A stretch of DNA of 64,000 bases from Dactylosporangium sp040605635 (lineage in GTDB: Bacteria > Actinomycetota > Actinomycetes > Mycobacteriales > Micromonosporaceae). The stretch's first letter is position 1; the number at the start of each line of letters is the position of its first letter. Both the position numbers and the translations under genes were made by a program. Below the pieces are notes generated by a model. It made no database searches, had not been told where the DNA came from, and worked only from the letters and a program-made list of their open reading frames with translations. This document shows, piece by piece, positions 1 to 8,880 of this stretch. The DNA lies in assembly GCF_040605635.1 (NCBI RefSeq), contig NZ_JBEXDG010000001.1:248001-312000 (forward strand), read 5' to 3'.

Positions 1-152
1 ATCGTCCCGCCGTCCGTGTTCGAGAAGGCAGAGAGTGTCTCGCGAACGGACTTCGGCAGCCCTCCGGCGGCCCGTTTCGCCTCGATGCGTGTGGGCTCAC
101 CACCAATTCGGCGCAGGATGGCAAGGATCTCGGCCACATTGTCAGCGCCCAT
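1..152 (-). CDS. AlbA_2 (Schlafen-like) domain protein, N-terminal fragment cut by window edge
   Basis: About 50 N-terminal residues are visible, from an ATG at 152 to the window edge. They include EAKRAAGGLP, then ETLSAFSNTDGGT. This matches the AlbA_2 / Schlafen DNA-binding fold of COG2865 regulators, where Glu-Ala-Lys and SAFaNTdGG are the conserved strand and turn. Such proteins are usually regulators or nucleic-acid binders with a C-terminal ATPase-like or winged-helix part, which lies outside the window. No strong ribosome-binding site is seen. A perfect 12-bp tandem repeat lies just upstream. Confidence 0.6.
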   Translation of the reverse strand, partial: MGADNVAEILAILRRIGGEPTRIEAKRAAGGLPKSVRETLSAFSNTDGGT

Positions 153-158
153 AGGTCC

Positions 159-182
159 AGCTTCACACCTAGCTTCACACCT
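159..182. repeat. Two perfect 12-bp tandem repeats upstream of the AlbA_2 gene
   Basis: AGCTTCACACCT occurs twice head to tail with no spacer, 7 bp upstream of the ATG at 152. Its position suggests an operator or promoter-proximal binding site, but nothing else supports a function. Confidence 0.5.
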
Positions 183-305
183 GGCAAGCGATGTGCGAAG
201 CTTGGTGTTAAGTAACCTCCGCTGCGCGGCTGTGGGAGTGGGCCGGCAGCGGCGGCCGGTTCCTCGCGCCGGTAGTACCGCCAACCAGTGCATCGGCAGG
301 GTGGT

Positions 306-340
306 GCGGTGGGGACGACGAGTCGCGCCGCCCCCACCGC
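306..340 (-). terminator. Hairpin downstream of the secreted hydrolase
   Basis: GCGGTGGGG pairs with CCCCACCGC around a GC-rich loop, 12 bp beyond the hydrolase stop codon. There is no clear U-run, as is common for actinobacterial terminators. Confidence 0.45.
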
Positions 341-352
341 GTGGGTTTCGCG

Positions 353-2761
353 TCAGGCGGCGTCGTCGTCGAGGACCGTCAGCCAGGCGAAGCCGTCACC
401 GATCACGACACCGGTGGGTGCCGAGATCGTGATCTTGTAACGCAGCGACGCCGTGTTGACGACCGTGTTGCCGTTGAGCGGCACCTGGATCGTCGCCTCG
501 CTCGCGCCCTTGGGGATGGTGACCGGGAACGACAGCAGCGGCACCTGACCGGCCGACGAGGACCCGCTCGCCGCCGTCTGCACCTGGACGGTCGCCGCCT
601 CCTTGAGTTTGCCGCTCAGCGACAGCCGCATCGTCGCGGTGCCGGGGCCATTGCCTTCGGACACCGTCGTGTCGGCGATGCTTGCCTGTACCGCCGAGGT
701 GGCGCCGCCGCCGCCGGCCCCCGGGGTGTCGAACGCGATGTCGGACAGGTAGGCGCCGCCTGCCGGGGTGGCCGGCCGCACGATCACGGAACGGACGCTG
801 GTCAGGTCCACCCCGGTCATCGAGGCGATCGGCAGCCGGACCGTGCGCAGCCAGGTCTTGCCCAGCCGGCTGATCCCGTTGGTCGTGTTCGTCGACGCCG
901 GGAACGGGGTGAGCGCCGGGCTCACGTCGCCGACCCGTACGGTCGCGGTGCCGCCCGCCTTGTCGACGAGCGTGATCGCGAGGTCGACGTCGCCGGCCGC
1001 CGTCTCGTCCCGTGCCACCCGGAAGGTGAGCGCGTCGTACTTCTTGACGTTCCACTGCCCCGGACCGAGGGTCACCCGTACCTCCGGAGACACCGACGCC
1101 GCGCTCCACTGCAGCCGCAGGACCGGGCTGATCGGCACCGACGGGGCGAACGTCGCCGGCGTCCAGTGCGGGATCTTCGAGGTCGCGGTGGTCGCCGAGC
1201 ACGGCGTGTCCCCGGGGAGCACCCGCGCGGCCACGCTGTAGCAGTACGCACCCAGGTCGAAGCCGGAGACCGAGACGTTGCCGGCCGGGCCTTCCAGCGG
1301 CGCGAGGTCCAGCCGGCGCGAACCGGGCTGCTGGGCCTGGGTGTGGACCACGGCCCGGCCGGCCGACGGCACCGTGCCGTTCGTGCCGTCGAACAGCGGG
1401 AGGAACACCGTCTCGCCGCCCTGCACGAGCCGGAAGAAGCCGGCCATGTACGCGGTGCCGACGGCACGCTGCTCGGCGCTGGTCAGCCGGGCCGGGCTGG
1501 CGCTGCCGCACACCTCGTCGTTGGCCGGCGACCAGTCGTCGCTGGAGGGCGCGACGGACACGCCGGGCGTCCACTCGGTGTTGAAGAAGTTGTGGTCGGC
1601 TCCCATGATCATGAGGGACGACCGCAGCACGTTGTCCTGCACCGAGTACCGGGTGTCGTCGTAGAAGTGCTGCCCCTGCTGGTTGGAGACGTCACCGTCG
1701 CAGTACGGCAGCAGCACCGCCATCGGTACGTCCGGCAACGTCGGCCGGCCGAAGTCGACCGGGGCGAGCGGCAGGACCGCCCTGATGCCGTACGGGTGCT
1801 GCCGCTCGGCGTTGAGCAGCGCGGCTTCGACCACGCCCTCGCCGCCGCGCGAGTGCCCCATCAGTCCGACGTTCGACATGTCCAGCCGGCCGGCGAGGGG
1901 GTGACCCGCGGTCTTGGTCCACCGCGCCAGCAGGTCCAGGTGGTCCATGACCAACTGCCCGCGGGCCAGGCCCCCGTTGTCGTCGGTGAAACTGGCGTCC
2001 TTGGCGTTGATGCCGTTGGCGCTGATCGACACGACCACGTACCCGTGGGTGGCGAGGGCCTGCGCGGTCTCGGTGTACCCGAGATAGCTGTCGATCGGGA
2101 TGAACCCGGCCGCGCACGGCCAGTTGGTGTTGTTCGTCGCCCGGCTGGTCGGGTTGTAGCAGGCCGAGTGGCGGCCGTGCAGGAAGATCACGACCGGGCG
2201 GGCGCCCTTCGCGCCGGCCGGTGCGTAGACCGCGGCCCGGATCTCGGCCGGCAGGTCGCTCAGGCCGGACAGTGTCGTCGCCGTGTCACCGAGGTCGTAG
2301 TCGATCCGCTCGACCTGGAACGGACCGGGCTGCGCCGGGTCCGTGTACACCTGCTTCTTGAGCAGTCCCTTGGGTGTGGTGGGGGCGGCGGCGGACTTCG
2401 GCGGCGACGCCTTGGATCCGGGCACCACGCCGTTCCAGGCGACGTCGACGCGTTGCGCGTCGGTGACGGTGGCGTCGGTCGTCTCCACGATGAGACTCAG
2501 CCCGTCGGCCGATTCTTTCGCCGCCCCGATGACGCGCCCGTCGACGGCGAGTTCCGGCACCGCGTCGCGGACCGGCAGCGGCTCGTCGAGCCGCAGCGTC
2601 ACCCGCGTGCCGCCGTCCGGCAAGGCGTCGACGGTGAAGCCGTTGGAGCCGATCGCCTCGGCGGCGGCGGAGGGCACGAAAAGGCCGGCTGCGGCGATGC
2701 AGCCGGCGAGGATTGCGGACGGAAGCCGGACTCGCCCCCGAAGGGGTGCGAAGCGGACCAT
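353..2761 (-). CDS. Secreted alpha/beta-hydrolase with C-terminal Calx-beta-like domain
   Basis: 802 residues. The start is ATG 2761, behind the strong site AAAAAGGAGA. A Sec signal peptide ending near AAAEA at residue ~35 predicts export. An N-terminal region (about 40-125) precedes the hydrolase domain, which has VVIFLHGRHS (oxyanion region, ~190) and the nucleophile elbow GHSRGGEG (~300). A later jelly-roll-like segment precedes a C-terminal stretch (about 690-800) resembling Calx-beta (SVSEGNGPGTA..., TIQVPLNGN). Related proteins are annotated as chlorophyllase/dienelactone-hydrolase-like or PET-hydrolase-like. The substrate cannot be inferred. It is probably monocistronic. Confidence 0.8.
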   Translation of the reverse strand: MVRFAPLRGRVRLPSAILAGCIAAAGLFVPSAAAEAIGSNGFTVDALPDGGTRVTLRLDEPLPVRDAVPELAVDGRVIGAAKESADGLSLIVETTDATVTDAQRVDVAWNGVVPGSKASPPKSAAAPTTPKGLLKKQVYTDPAQPGPFQVERIDYDLGDTATTLSGLSDLPAEIRAAVYAPAGAKGARPVVIFLHGRHSACYNPTSRATNNTNWPCAAGFIPIDSYLGYTETAQALATHGYVVVSISANGINAKDASFTDDNGGLARGQLVMDHLDLLARWTKTAGHPLAGRLDMSNVGLMGHSRGGEGVVEAALLNAERQHPYGIRAVLPLAPVDFGRPTLPDVPMAVLLPYCDGDVSNQQGQHFYDDTRYSVQDNVLRSSLMIMGADHNFFNTEWTPGVSVAPSSDDWSPANDEVCGSASPARLTSAEQRAVGTAYMAGFFRLVQGGETVFLPLFDGTNGTVPSAGRAVVHTQAQQPGSRRLDLAPLEGPAGNVSVSGFDLGAYCYSVAARVLPGDTPCSATTATSKIPHWTPATFAPSVPISPVLRLQWSAASVSPEVRVTLGPGQWNVKKYDALTFRVARDETAAGDVDLAITLVDKAGGTATVRVGDVSPALTPFPASTNTTNGISRLGKTWLRTVRLPIASMTGVDLTSVRSVIVRPATPAGGAYLSDIAFDTPGAGGGGATSAVQASIADTTVSEGNGPGTATMRLSLSGKLKEAATVQVQTAASGSSSAGQVPLLSFPVTIPKGASEATIQVPLNGNTVVNTASLRYKITISAPTGVVIGDGFAWLTVLDDDAA

Positions 2762-3021
2762 ATGCGACTCTCCTTTTTCGCACTGAGAGCTTCAGCGCGA
2801 AGGGAAAGTACGAACGGCCTGTTCCAGAAGTTCGCCGAAAAAGAATCGGTCCGGTTACCGCGCGGCACAGCATTGTTTCGACGGTCACAGATGACATCAG
2901 GCAAGGTGCCGTCTCTCGAAATGCCTGATGGCTGACGGCGTGCCCGAGAGGTGGACACCGGTGACGAGGGTCAATTCCAGGCAGCCGCCGAAGCCATTCT
3001 TCGCGGATCCCTCTTCGTCGG

Positions 3022-3264
3022 GCTTTCGCCACCTCGCAGTGGAACTACACCGACCTCCGCACCGGGACAGGCACCGACGACCTCGGCCGGGTCCACGCCG
3101 AAGCCGTCGTGCTGTCGCGCAGTGACACGTATCTCGACGCACTGGTCGGTTCGGCGTTCGCCATCAGCAAGCGCGGGCCGCTGCTGATCACGGCGAGGGG
3201 CGACACGGTCGAAAGATGTACCGATTCGCTCATCGACCAAGGGACTTCCCCTTGGAACGCATGA
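3022..3264 (+). pseudogene. Remnant of a cell-wall-binding repeat 2 (CWB2) protein
   Basis: In frame 1 the sequence reads WNYTDLRTGTGTDDLGRV, then VVLSRSDTYLDALVGSAFA and GPLLIT. This is the CWB2 repeat signature (vvLArgdnfpDALagaplA...gPlLLT) that anchors proteins to cell-wall polymers. No start codon or signal peptide precedes it, the frame has a stop at 2962, and it ends soon after at TGA 3262 following an unrelated tail. I read it as the debris of a deleted surface-protein gene. The opposite strand is also open here. Confidence 0.55.
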
Positions 3265-3575
3265 AATGCCGGCGCCCCGGTCCACTGTGGACGCCCGCTC
3301 AGGGGCTTGAGGCGACTACCCCATCGGTAGCGCCGATTGGGGCTTCGTACGGCGCCGACGGCGACGACGGCGCCCTCTTCGGTCAAGGCGCGCAGATGGT
3401 TGAGGACAGCGGTGCGTGACAGTCCCGTGAGATCCGCGAGCTCGCGGGGTGCCGCGCCGACGGGCCCCTCAGCGCCCGCCCGGTGACTGCGCAGGTGGGC
3501 GGCGGCGACGAGACCGTTCAACCGCCTGAGATACCTCTCGTGCGGATATCTGACAGCGCGTGCGACCGGGCTCAC
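3045..3575 (-). pseudogene. Winged-HTH protein, probably truncated and reading into unrelated DNA
   Basis: From a GTG at 3575 the frame gives RYLRRLNGLVAAAHLR, then PRELADLTGLSRTAVLNHLR and ALTEEGAVV, followed by NRRYRWG. This is a recognisable helix-turn-helix with a wing. The homology-like part ends near 3290. The rest overlaps the CWB2 remnant on the opposite strand and looks non-native. The ribosome-binding site is poor. It could be a small divergent regulator of the lipoprotein gene at 3739 that has lost its proper C-terminus. Confidence 0.4.
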
Positions 3576-3738
3576 CGCTCGCCGTTCGCACGGGTTGGCC
3601 CAGACCTGGATCGACACCGTTCGCGGTCCGCACGGCGGTCGATGCGCGCGGTCATGCGCGCTGGCGCCGCGCCGGTACCGTCCGAACGGCCATGCCCCCG
3701 GTTCCTGGGGCGCGGCTCGATTCGGAGGACTGTTCCAG

Positions 3739-4533
3739 ATGAAACACATAACGGTGCTGTTCGCACTCACCCTGACGGCCGGCAGCCTCGCCGGCTGCAC
3801 CACCGAGGTCCGGTCCGGCACGCCCGCCGAGGGTCGGCCCATCGCGTCGTCGTCCACCTCCACCGCCGCCCTGCCGCCCGAAGAGGCGCTTCTCGCGGCC
3901 GTGCACGCCACGGAGGCCACCGCGTACAGCTTCACCATCAAGCAGGGCAGCAAGTCCGGCAGCGGCCGGATCGACCCCGCGGCCAAGTCCGCGGCCGCGA
4001 GCCTGGGCGGCACTGTCGAGCAGGTCACGGTCTCCGTCGCGTACACCGTCATCGCGCCCGAACTGTGGGTCAAGGCCGACTTCGGCAAGGAACTCAACAA
4101 GCTGTGGGGCATGCCCGGCAACACCTGGATGCTCATCGACAGGACGAAGGCCAGCAGCACGGCGACGCTCCCGGTCGACGAGGCCGGCGCCCCCCAGCTC
4201 GGCGTCACCGATCTGTTCAAGCACGGCCTCGCCGAGGTTGAGCGCACCGACGCCACCCACTTCACCGGCACGGTCGACATGACCGCCGCCGACAGCGTGC
4301 TCGCCCCGTCCGCCGACGTGGTGAAGCAGGCCGGCGCCAAGGCCAGGGCCGTGCCGTTCACGGCCGTCGTCGACGGCCGGGGGCACCTGACCGCTTTCAC
4401 CGTCAACGGCGCCTCGATCGACCCGGAGCTGGCGCTGGCGCTGGCGTTCGCCGACTTCGGCGCGGTCCCACCGGTCACCAGGCCGGCCGACGCCATCACG
4501 GCGCCCGCCGCGGTCTACAAACTGTTCGACTGA
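3739..4533 (+). CDS. Predicted lipoprotein, LppX/LprG-like
   Basis: 264 residues. ATG 3739 is preceded by GGAGGA, and upstream in-frame codons lack a signal. The N-terminus is a type II signal peptide with lipobox LAGC, giving a lipidated Cys near residue 19, then a Ser/Thr-rich linker. The body (AYSFTIKQGSKSGSGRID, WVKADFG, TWMLIDRTK) resembles the LppX_LprAFG fold that carries lipids or glycolipids at the actinobacterial membrane. The family assignment rests on pattern, not alignment. A shorter relative of its C-terminus survives in the pseudogene at 17974-18343. Confidence 0.7.
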   Translation: MKHITVLFALTLTAGSLAGCTTEVRSGTPAEGRPIASSSTSTAALPPEEALLAAVHATEATAYSFTIKQGSKSGSGRIDPAAKSAAASLGGTVEQVTVSVAYTVIAPELWVKADFGKELNKLWGMPGNTWMLIDRTKASSTATLPVDEAGAPQLGVTDLFKHGLAEVERTDATHFTGTVDMTAADSVLAPSADVVKQAGAKARAVPFTAVVDGRGHLTAFTVNGASIDPELALALAFADFGAVPPVTRPADAITAPAAVYKLFD

Positions 4534-4571
4534 TCCCGGTGTGCGGCGGCACCGGTGTCGGTGCCGCCGCA

Positions 4572-6053
4572 TCACGGGGTGCGGATGCGGGCCATCCAGG
4601 CTTCGACGTCGTCGGCGGTGCGGGGCATCGCGGCGGACAGGTTCTCGTGGCCTGTTTCGGTGACCAGGACGTTGTCCTCGATGCGGACGCCGATGCCGCG
4701 CAGGTCGGCGGGGGCCAGGAGGTCGTCGGCCTTGAAGTACAGGCCGGGCTCGACGGTGAGGACCATGCCGGGGCGCAGTTCGGCGTCGAGGTAGTCCTCG
4801 CGCAGTGCGAGGAGGCAGTCGTGCACGTCCATGCCGAGGTGGTGGGACGTGCCGTGGACCATCCAGCGGCGGTGCCAGCCGCCGTTGTCGGGGTCGAGGG
4901 TCTGCTCCACGGTGACGCCGTCGGGCAGGAGGCCCCACTCGTGCAGGCGCTGGGCGATGACCGCGTTGGCGGCGGCGTGGATGTCGCGGAACCTGTTGCC
5001 GGGGCGGACCGCGGCCATGCCTGCCTGCTGGGCCTCGAGGACCACGTCGTAGACGCGGCGCTGCGCGGCGGTGAAGCGGCCGTCGACCGGCAGGGTGCGG
5101 GTGATGTCGGCGGTGAACAGCGTGTCCAGCTCGATCCCGGCGTCCAGCAGCAACAGGTCGCCGGCGTGGACGTCGCCGGTGTTACGCGTCCAGTGGATGG
5201 TGGTGGCGTGGTCGCCGGAGGCGCAGATCGACTCGTAGCCGACGCCGTTGCCCTCGTGCCGGGAGTGCAGGCCGAAGACGCCCTCCACCCAGCGCTCGCC
5301 GCGTCCCTTGCGCACCGCTTCGGGCAGGGCGGCGATGACGGCGTCGAAGCCCCGGTGCGTGGCGGCGACGGCCCGGCGCATCTCGCCGACCTCCCACGCG
5401 TCCTTGACCATCCGCATCGTGGACAGGAAGCGGGCGAACTCGTCGTCGGCCTCGAGGAAGTCGGTGCGCCCGGCGTCGAGCAGGGCCGTGATGTCCGGGT
5501 CGGTCGCCCGCACCACCCGCGCCGGGCCGCCGTCGTCCTTGCCGAGGTCGTCGGCAAGGGTTTCGAGGTCGCGGACCGTCAGACCCAGCTGCGACGAAAG
5601 GTCGGCGGCGGCCGGCCGGGGCCCGACCCAGAACTCGCCGTACCGCGAGTCGGCGTAGAACTCGACGCCGTCGCGGGACCCCCGGATCCGCGTGTACAGC
5701 ACGGCGTCGTGGCCGCCGCCGGGGCGCGGCTCGAGGATCAGCGCGCTGTCGGGCTCGGTGCCGGCGCCGAGCCCCGACAGGTGCGCGAACGCGGTGTGCG
5801 GCCGGAAGGTGAAGTCGGTGTCGTTGCTGCGCACCTTCAGTCCGCCGGCGGGGACGACGAGCCGCTCGCCGGGGAACCGCTCGGACACCGCGGCCCGGCG
5901 CGCGGCCGCGTGGTCGGCGACCTCCGCCCGCGCGGTGGAAGCGGCCCCAGCAGTGGGCGACGCCGCCCAGCCTGAGGTGATGAACTCGCGGAACTCGGCA
6001 CTGTTGGGGATGTCCCGGTGGCCGGCTTCTGCCTGCTGCTCGCTCGCCATCAC
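4572..6053 (-). CDS. pepP: Xaa-Pro aminopeptidase (M24B)
   Basis: 493 residues, full length for the family. An N-terminal creatinase-like domain (to ~235) is followed by the pita-bread metallopeptidase domain. The dinuclear metal ligands are visible: Asp in LLLDAGIELD, Asp in TADITRT, His in HGTSHHLGMD, Glu in TVEPGLYF and Glu in GVRIEDN. It releases N-terminal residues preceding proline in the cytoplasm. It lies 9 bp upstream of the start-to-stop direction of the MaoC gene (same strand) but is functionally separate from that cluster as far as can be seen. Confidence 0.9.
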   Translation of the reverse strand: MMASEQQAEAGHRDIPNSAEFREFITSGWAASPTAGAASTARAEVADHAAARRAAVSERFPGERLVVPAGGLKVRSNDTDFTFRPHTAFAHLSGLGAGTEPDSALILEPRPGGGHDAVLYTRIRGSRDGVEFYADSRYGEFWVGPRPAAADLSSQLGLTVRDLETLADDLGKDDGGPARVVRATDPDITALLDAGRTDFLEADDEFARFLSTMRMVKDAWEVGEMRRAVAATHRGFDAVIAALPEAVRKGRGERWVEGVFGLHSRHEGNGVGYESICASGDHATTIHWTRNTGDVHAGDLLLLDAGIELDTLFTADITRTLPVDGRFTAAQRRVYDVVLEAQQAGMAAVRPGNRFRDIHAAANAVIAQRLHEWGLLPDGVTVEQTLDPDNGGWHRRWMVHGTSHHLGMDVHDCLLALREDYLDAELRPGMVLTVEPGLYFKADDLLAPADLRGIGVRIEDNVLVTETGHENLSAAMPRTADDVEAWMARIRTP

Positions 6054-6062
6054 GCCATCCTG

Positions 6063-6587
6063 TCAGACCGCCGGACCCGGACCGGGATGATCGACCCCCG
6101 GTAATACCCGACACCTGACGAGGAACGTCCGCTCGAAGACGATGACCGTCTCCCCGGTCGCCTTCGTGCCGGTCGTCTCGACGGTGATGATGCCCTGCCC
6201 GGGGCGCGACCGGGAAAGCCGCCGGTCGAGGATCCGGCTGGTCGCGTACAGCGTGTCCCCGACGAAGACGGGGTCCTTGAGCCGCACCCGGTCCCAGCCG
6301 AGGTTGGCCACGGCCCGCGCCGACAGCGCCTGCACCGTCATCCCGCCGACGAGGCACAGGGTGATGCCGCTGTTGACCAGGACCCGGCCGTATTCGGCGC
6401 CCGCGGCGTAGTGCTGGTCGAAGTGCAGCGGGTGCTGGTTCATCGTCAGCAGGGTCAGCCAGGTGTTGTCGGCCTCGGAGAGGGTCCGGCCCGGCCAGTG
6501 CCTGATGACCATCCCCGGCTCGAAGTCCTCGTAGTCGCCGCCGTGCTCCTCGGCGTACTCGTTGTCGCCGATCCTGCGCAGGCTCAT
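6063..6587 (-). CDS. MaoC-like (hotdog) hydratase, last gene of the biosynthetic operon
   Basis: 174 residues. ATG 6587 overlaps the preceding ligase stop as ATGA. Single hotdog fold with the R-hydratase motif NQHPLHFDQHYA (residues 50-61, catalytic Asp57). It most resembles mesaconyl-CoA hydratase/beta-methylmalyl-CoA dehydratase-type MaoC proteins (GMVIRHWPGRTLSEAD; VFVGDTLYA). With the CitE-like lyase in the same operon it could form or consume a branched hydroxyacyl-CoA. This pairing is known from C4/C5 dicarboxyl-CoA pathways; its use here is inference. Confidence 0.8.
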   Translation of the reverse strand: MSLRRIGDNEYAEEHGGDYEDFEPGMVIRHWPGRTLSEADNTWLTLLTMNQHPLHFDQHYAAGAEYGRVLVNSGITLCLVGGMTVQALSARAVANLGWDRVRLKDPVFVGDTLYATSRILDRRLSRSRPGQGIITVETTGTKATGETVIVFERTFLVRCRVLPGVDHPGPGPAV

Positions 6588-7927
6588 CGGATCGCCACCG
6601 CGACGTTGTCGGAGCTGGGGATGCGGCCCCGCACGGAGATGATCCCGGTCGAGCCGTCGCCGTAGAACCGGCAGAACAGCCCAGCGGGCCGCCGGCCGAA
6701 CAGCAGCGGGCCGAGCACCGGGGCGACGTCGACGTCGCGGGGGTCGGCGTCGTCGTCGATGACCAGTGGCACCCTGCAGGTGCCGGGCTCGACGAAGTCC
6801 TGCACGATGCTGGTCTCCTCCGCCGCCGCGGTACGCACGGCGGCCTCCCAGTCGGTGGAGGTGGTGTCGCGACCGAGGACCACCTGCAGGCCGCTCTCCC
6901 CGATGCCCGCCTTCAGCACCAGGTGCTCCCGCCGCGCCAGCACGAACGGCAGCAGGTCGATCGGCCGGCCGTCCCGGTCGGTCTTGCGGTCGGCGAGGAT
7001 CCGGGTCCAGGGGACGTACCGGTCGACGAGCCGCCGGTCGGCCGCCGACATCCAGGGCCGCCCCTCCGACAGCCGGCCCAGGGTCAGCTTGTGGTGCAGG
7101 AACGCCGACGTCTGGGTGCCGACCAGCAGACAGCCGTGGTCCACGGCCTCCTGCACCGCACCGGTGTCGAGCCCGGCGTCGAGCCAGTCGGCGATGGTGA
7201 AGTCGCGCAGGCCGATCGGGTAGCGCAGGTGCGGCGCCACGTCCCACGCCTCGTGCAGGTCCTCCGGCTCGAAGAACCGGGCGGTCAGCCCGTGGCTGTT
7301 GTAATGCTCGGCCTCCAGCTCGAAGTACCGCGACTCCACCCCGGCGACCCGGGCGCTGCCCACGATCGCCACCCGCGGCGCGACGTCCAGGTCGGCGCCG
7401 ATGGTCCGGAACATCCCGGCGCGGACCGCGAACGGCGAGGGCGAGGTGTAGAGGCCGTCGCCGTGCAGCCGCCGCCACGTCTCCAGCCGGCTCTGCGTCT
7501 CCACGACGCCGCCGATCGCGCCGCTGACGTTGAACTCCAGGAACTGCGGGCCGTCCGGGCCGATGACGACGTCGGGCCGCGCGACGCTGTCGGCGTACCG
7601 CTCCTCCAGCCACGCGTCCCGCATCCACAGCCGGTCCTCGGTCGCCGGCATCCGGTACACCCGCAGCCGCTGCCGCGTCTCCTCGGCGCTCTCCAGCGCG
7701 GTGCGGTGCACCAGCTCCAGCAGCGCGACGGAGACGCGGAACAGTTCGGCGTAGGACGATCGGGGGATCGTCATGGGCGCTGCCGGCATGATGGGTTGGT
7801 ACGGCCAGCCGGTGTCGCGCAGCTCGTGCCGCAGCATGCGCTGGATCGTCCCGGCGGGCGCGGCCGGGCGCAGCTGGTGCCGCCCGAACCACGGATGTCC
7901 GCCGTCGAACTCCGCGAACGTGTTCAT
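6584..7927 (-). CDS. ATP-grasp ligase 1 (glutathionylspermidine-synthase-like fold)
   Basis: 447 residues. ATG 7927 overlaps the upstream stop (ATGA). EFNVSGAIGG (131-140), YVPWTR (304-309) and LVLKAGIGESG (336-346) are the nucleotide- and metal-binding elements of an ATP-grasp enzyme in circularly permuted order. Such ligases activate a carboxylate as acyl phosphate and couple it to an amine. It shares these three blocks and its overall length with the ligase at 15485-16843, so the two are paralogues. It probably forms one amide bond of the cluster product; the substrates are unknown. Confidence 0.75.
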   Translation of the reverse strand: MNTFAEFDGGHPWFGRHQLRPAAPAGTIQRMLRHELRDTGWPYQPIMPAAPMTIPRSSYAELFRVSVALLELVHRTALESAEETRQRLRVYRMPATEDRLWMRDAWLEERYADSVARPDVVIGPDGPQFLEFNVSGAIGGVVETQSRLETWRRLHGDGLYTSPSPFAVRAGMFRTIGADLDVAPRVAIVGSARVAGVESRYFELEAEHYNSHGLTARFFEPEDLHEAWDVAPHLRYPIGLRDFTIADWLDAGLDTGAVQEAVDHGCLLVGTQTSAFLHHKLTLGRLSEGRPWMSAADRRLVDRYVPWTRILADRKTDRDGRPIDLLPFVLARREHLVLKAGIGESGLQVVLGRDTTSTDWEAAVRTAAAEETSIVQDFVEPGTCRVPLVIDDDADPRDVDVAPVLGPLLFGRRPAGLFCRFYGDGSTGIISVRGRIPSSDNVAVAIR

Positions 7928-8880
7928 GCGACCACTCCTGACGGGCTGAGGGCGAACGCGGCGGCGGTGTCCTCGATCGCCATGCCGACGGTGCGCAGGA
8001 TCGTGGTGCGGCCTGCGAAACCAACCTCGCCCGTGACGAGCCGGCCCAGCTCGCACAGGTCGTCCCCGGTGATCAGGCCGGCTTTCACGGCCGCGCGTAC
8101 CTCGCCCGCGCCGCCCGTCTCGTCGAGGGCCACGGCGCGGTCCTCGACGATCGGTACACCATCGGCGAACAGGGCCGGGTCGATCTCGAGGACGTCCGGT
8201 CCGGTGCCGCCGATGACATTGAGGTGGGCGCCCGGCGCGACCCAGCCCGCCTCGATCACGGAGTCGCGGCCGCCGGTGGAGGTGGCGGTGCAGATGAGCG
8301 GCGAGCCGGTCACGGCGTCCCGTGCGGTGTCGTGCACGGTCACCTCGAAGTCCCCGCCGAGCAGGTCCGCGAGCCGTTCCGCGCGCGCCTTCGTCCGGGA
8401 GTACAGGCGGATCCGGCGGATGGGGCGGACCGCCGCCGTCGCCCGGATCAGCGCCCGCGCCTGCACCCCGGCGCCGATGACGGTCAGCTCGCCGGTGTCC
8501 GGCGCGGTGCAGGCGCGGGTGGCGAGGGCCGTGACCGCGCCGGTGCGCACCGCGGTCAGCTCCGCGCCGTCGAGCAGCGCGGTGATCCGGCCGGTCGTCA
8601 GGTCGGTGAGCGCGACGATCCCGTGGATGAGCGGCAGCCCGCGCGCCGGGTTGTCCGGGGTGAGCGTGGTGACCTTGACGCTGCCGACGCCGCGCCGCTC
8701 CCACAGCGCCGGGCTGACCAGCAGCACCCGGCCGTCGCCGTGCTCCAGCACCGTCCGCGCCGGTGACGTGGTGCGCCCGGCGGCCAGGTCGGCGAACATC
8801 TCCCCGAGCGCGTCGACGACCCGCAGCATCGCCGCGGTGCCGGCCATGTCGCCGGCACCGACCATGACCGGTGCGCTCAC
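7924..8880 (-). CDS. Ornithine cyclodeaminase / mu-crystallin family protein
   Basis: 318 residues from GTG 8880, which overlaps the upstream stop (GTGA). A Rossmann motif is present at ELTVIGAGVQARALIRA (~128), preceded by ELTAVRTGAVTALATR, the family signature. Members deaminate and cyclise ornithine, reduce cyclic ketimines, or, like SbnB, oxidatively cleave an amino-acid adduct to 2,3-diaminopropionate. No SbnA partner lies nearby, so a proline-like, ketimine or N-alkyl amino-acid product is as likely. It presumably supplies an amino-acid unit for the ligases. Confidence 0.8.
   Translation of the reverse strand: MSAPVMVGAGDMAGTAAMLRVVDALGEMFADLAAGRTTSPARTVLEHGDGRVLLVSPALWERRGVGSVKVTTLTPDNPARGLPLIHGIVALTDLTTGRITALLDGAELTAVRTGAVTALATRACTAPDTGELTVIGAGVQARALIRATAAVRPIRRIRLYSRTKARAERLADLLGGDFEVTVHDTARDAVTGSPLICTATSTGGRDSVIEAGWVAPGAHLNVIGGTGPDVLEIDPALFADGVPIVEDRAVALDETGGAGEVRAAVKAGLITGDDLCELGRLVTGEVGFAGRTTILRTVGMAIEDTAAAFALSPSGVVA

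Noticed and set aside
341..2935. 864-codon open frame on the + strand opposite the secreted hydrolase
   Set aside because: Arg/Gly-rich antisense shadow. The - strand frame has a signal peptide, ribosome-binding site and hydrolase motifs.
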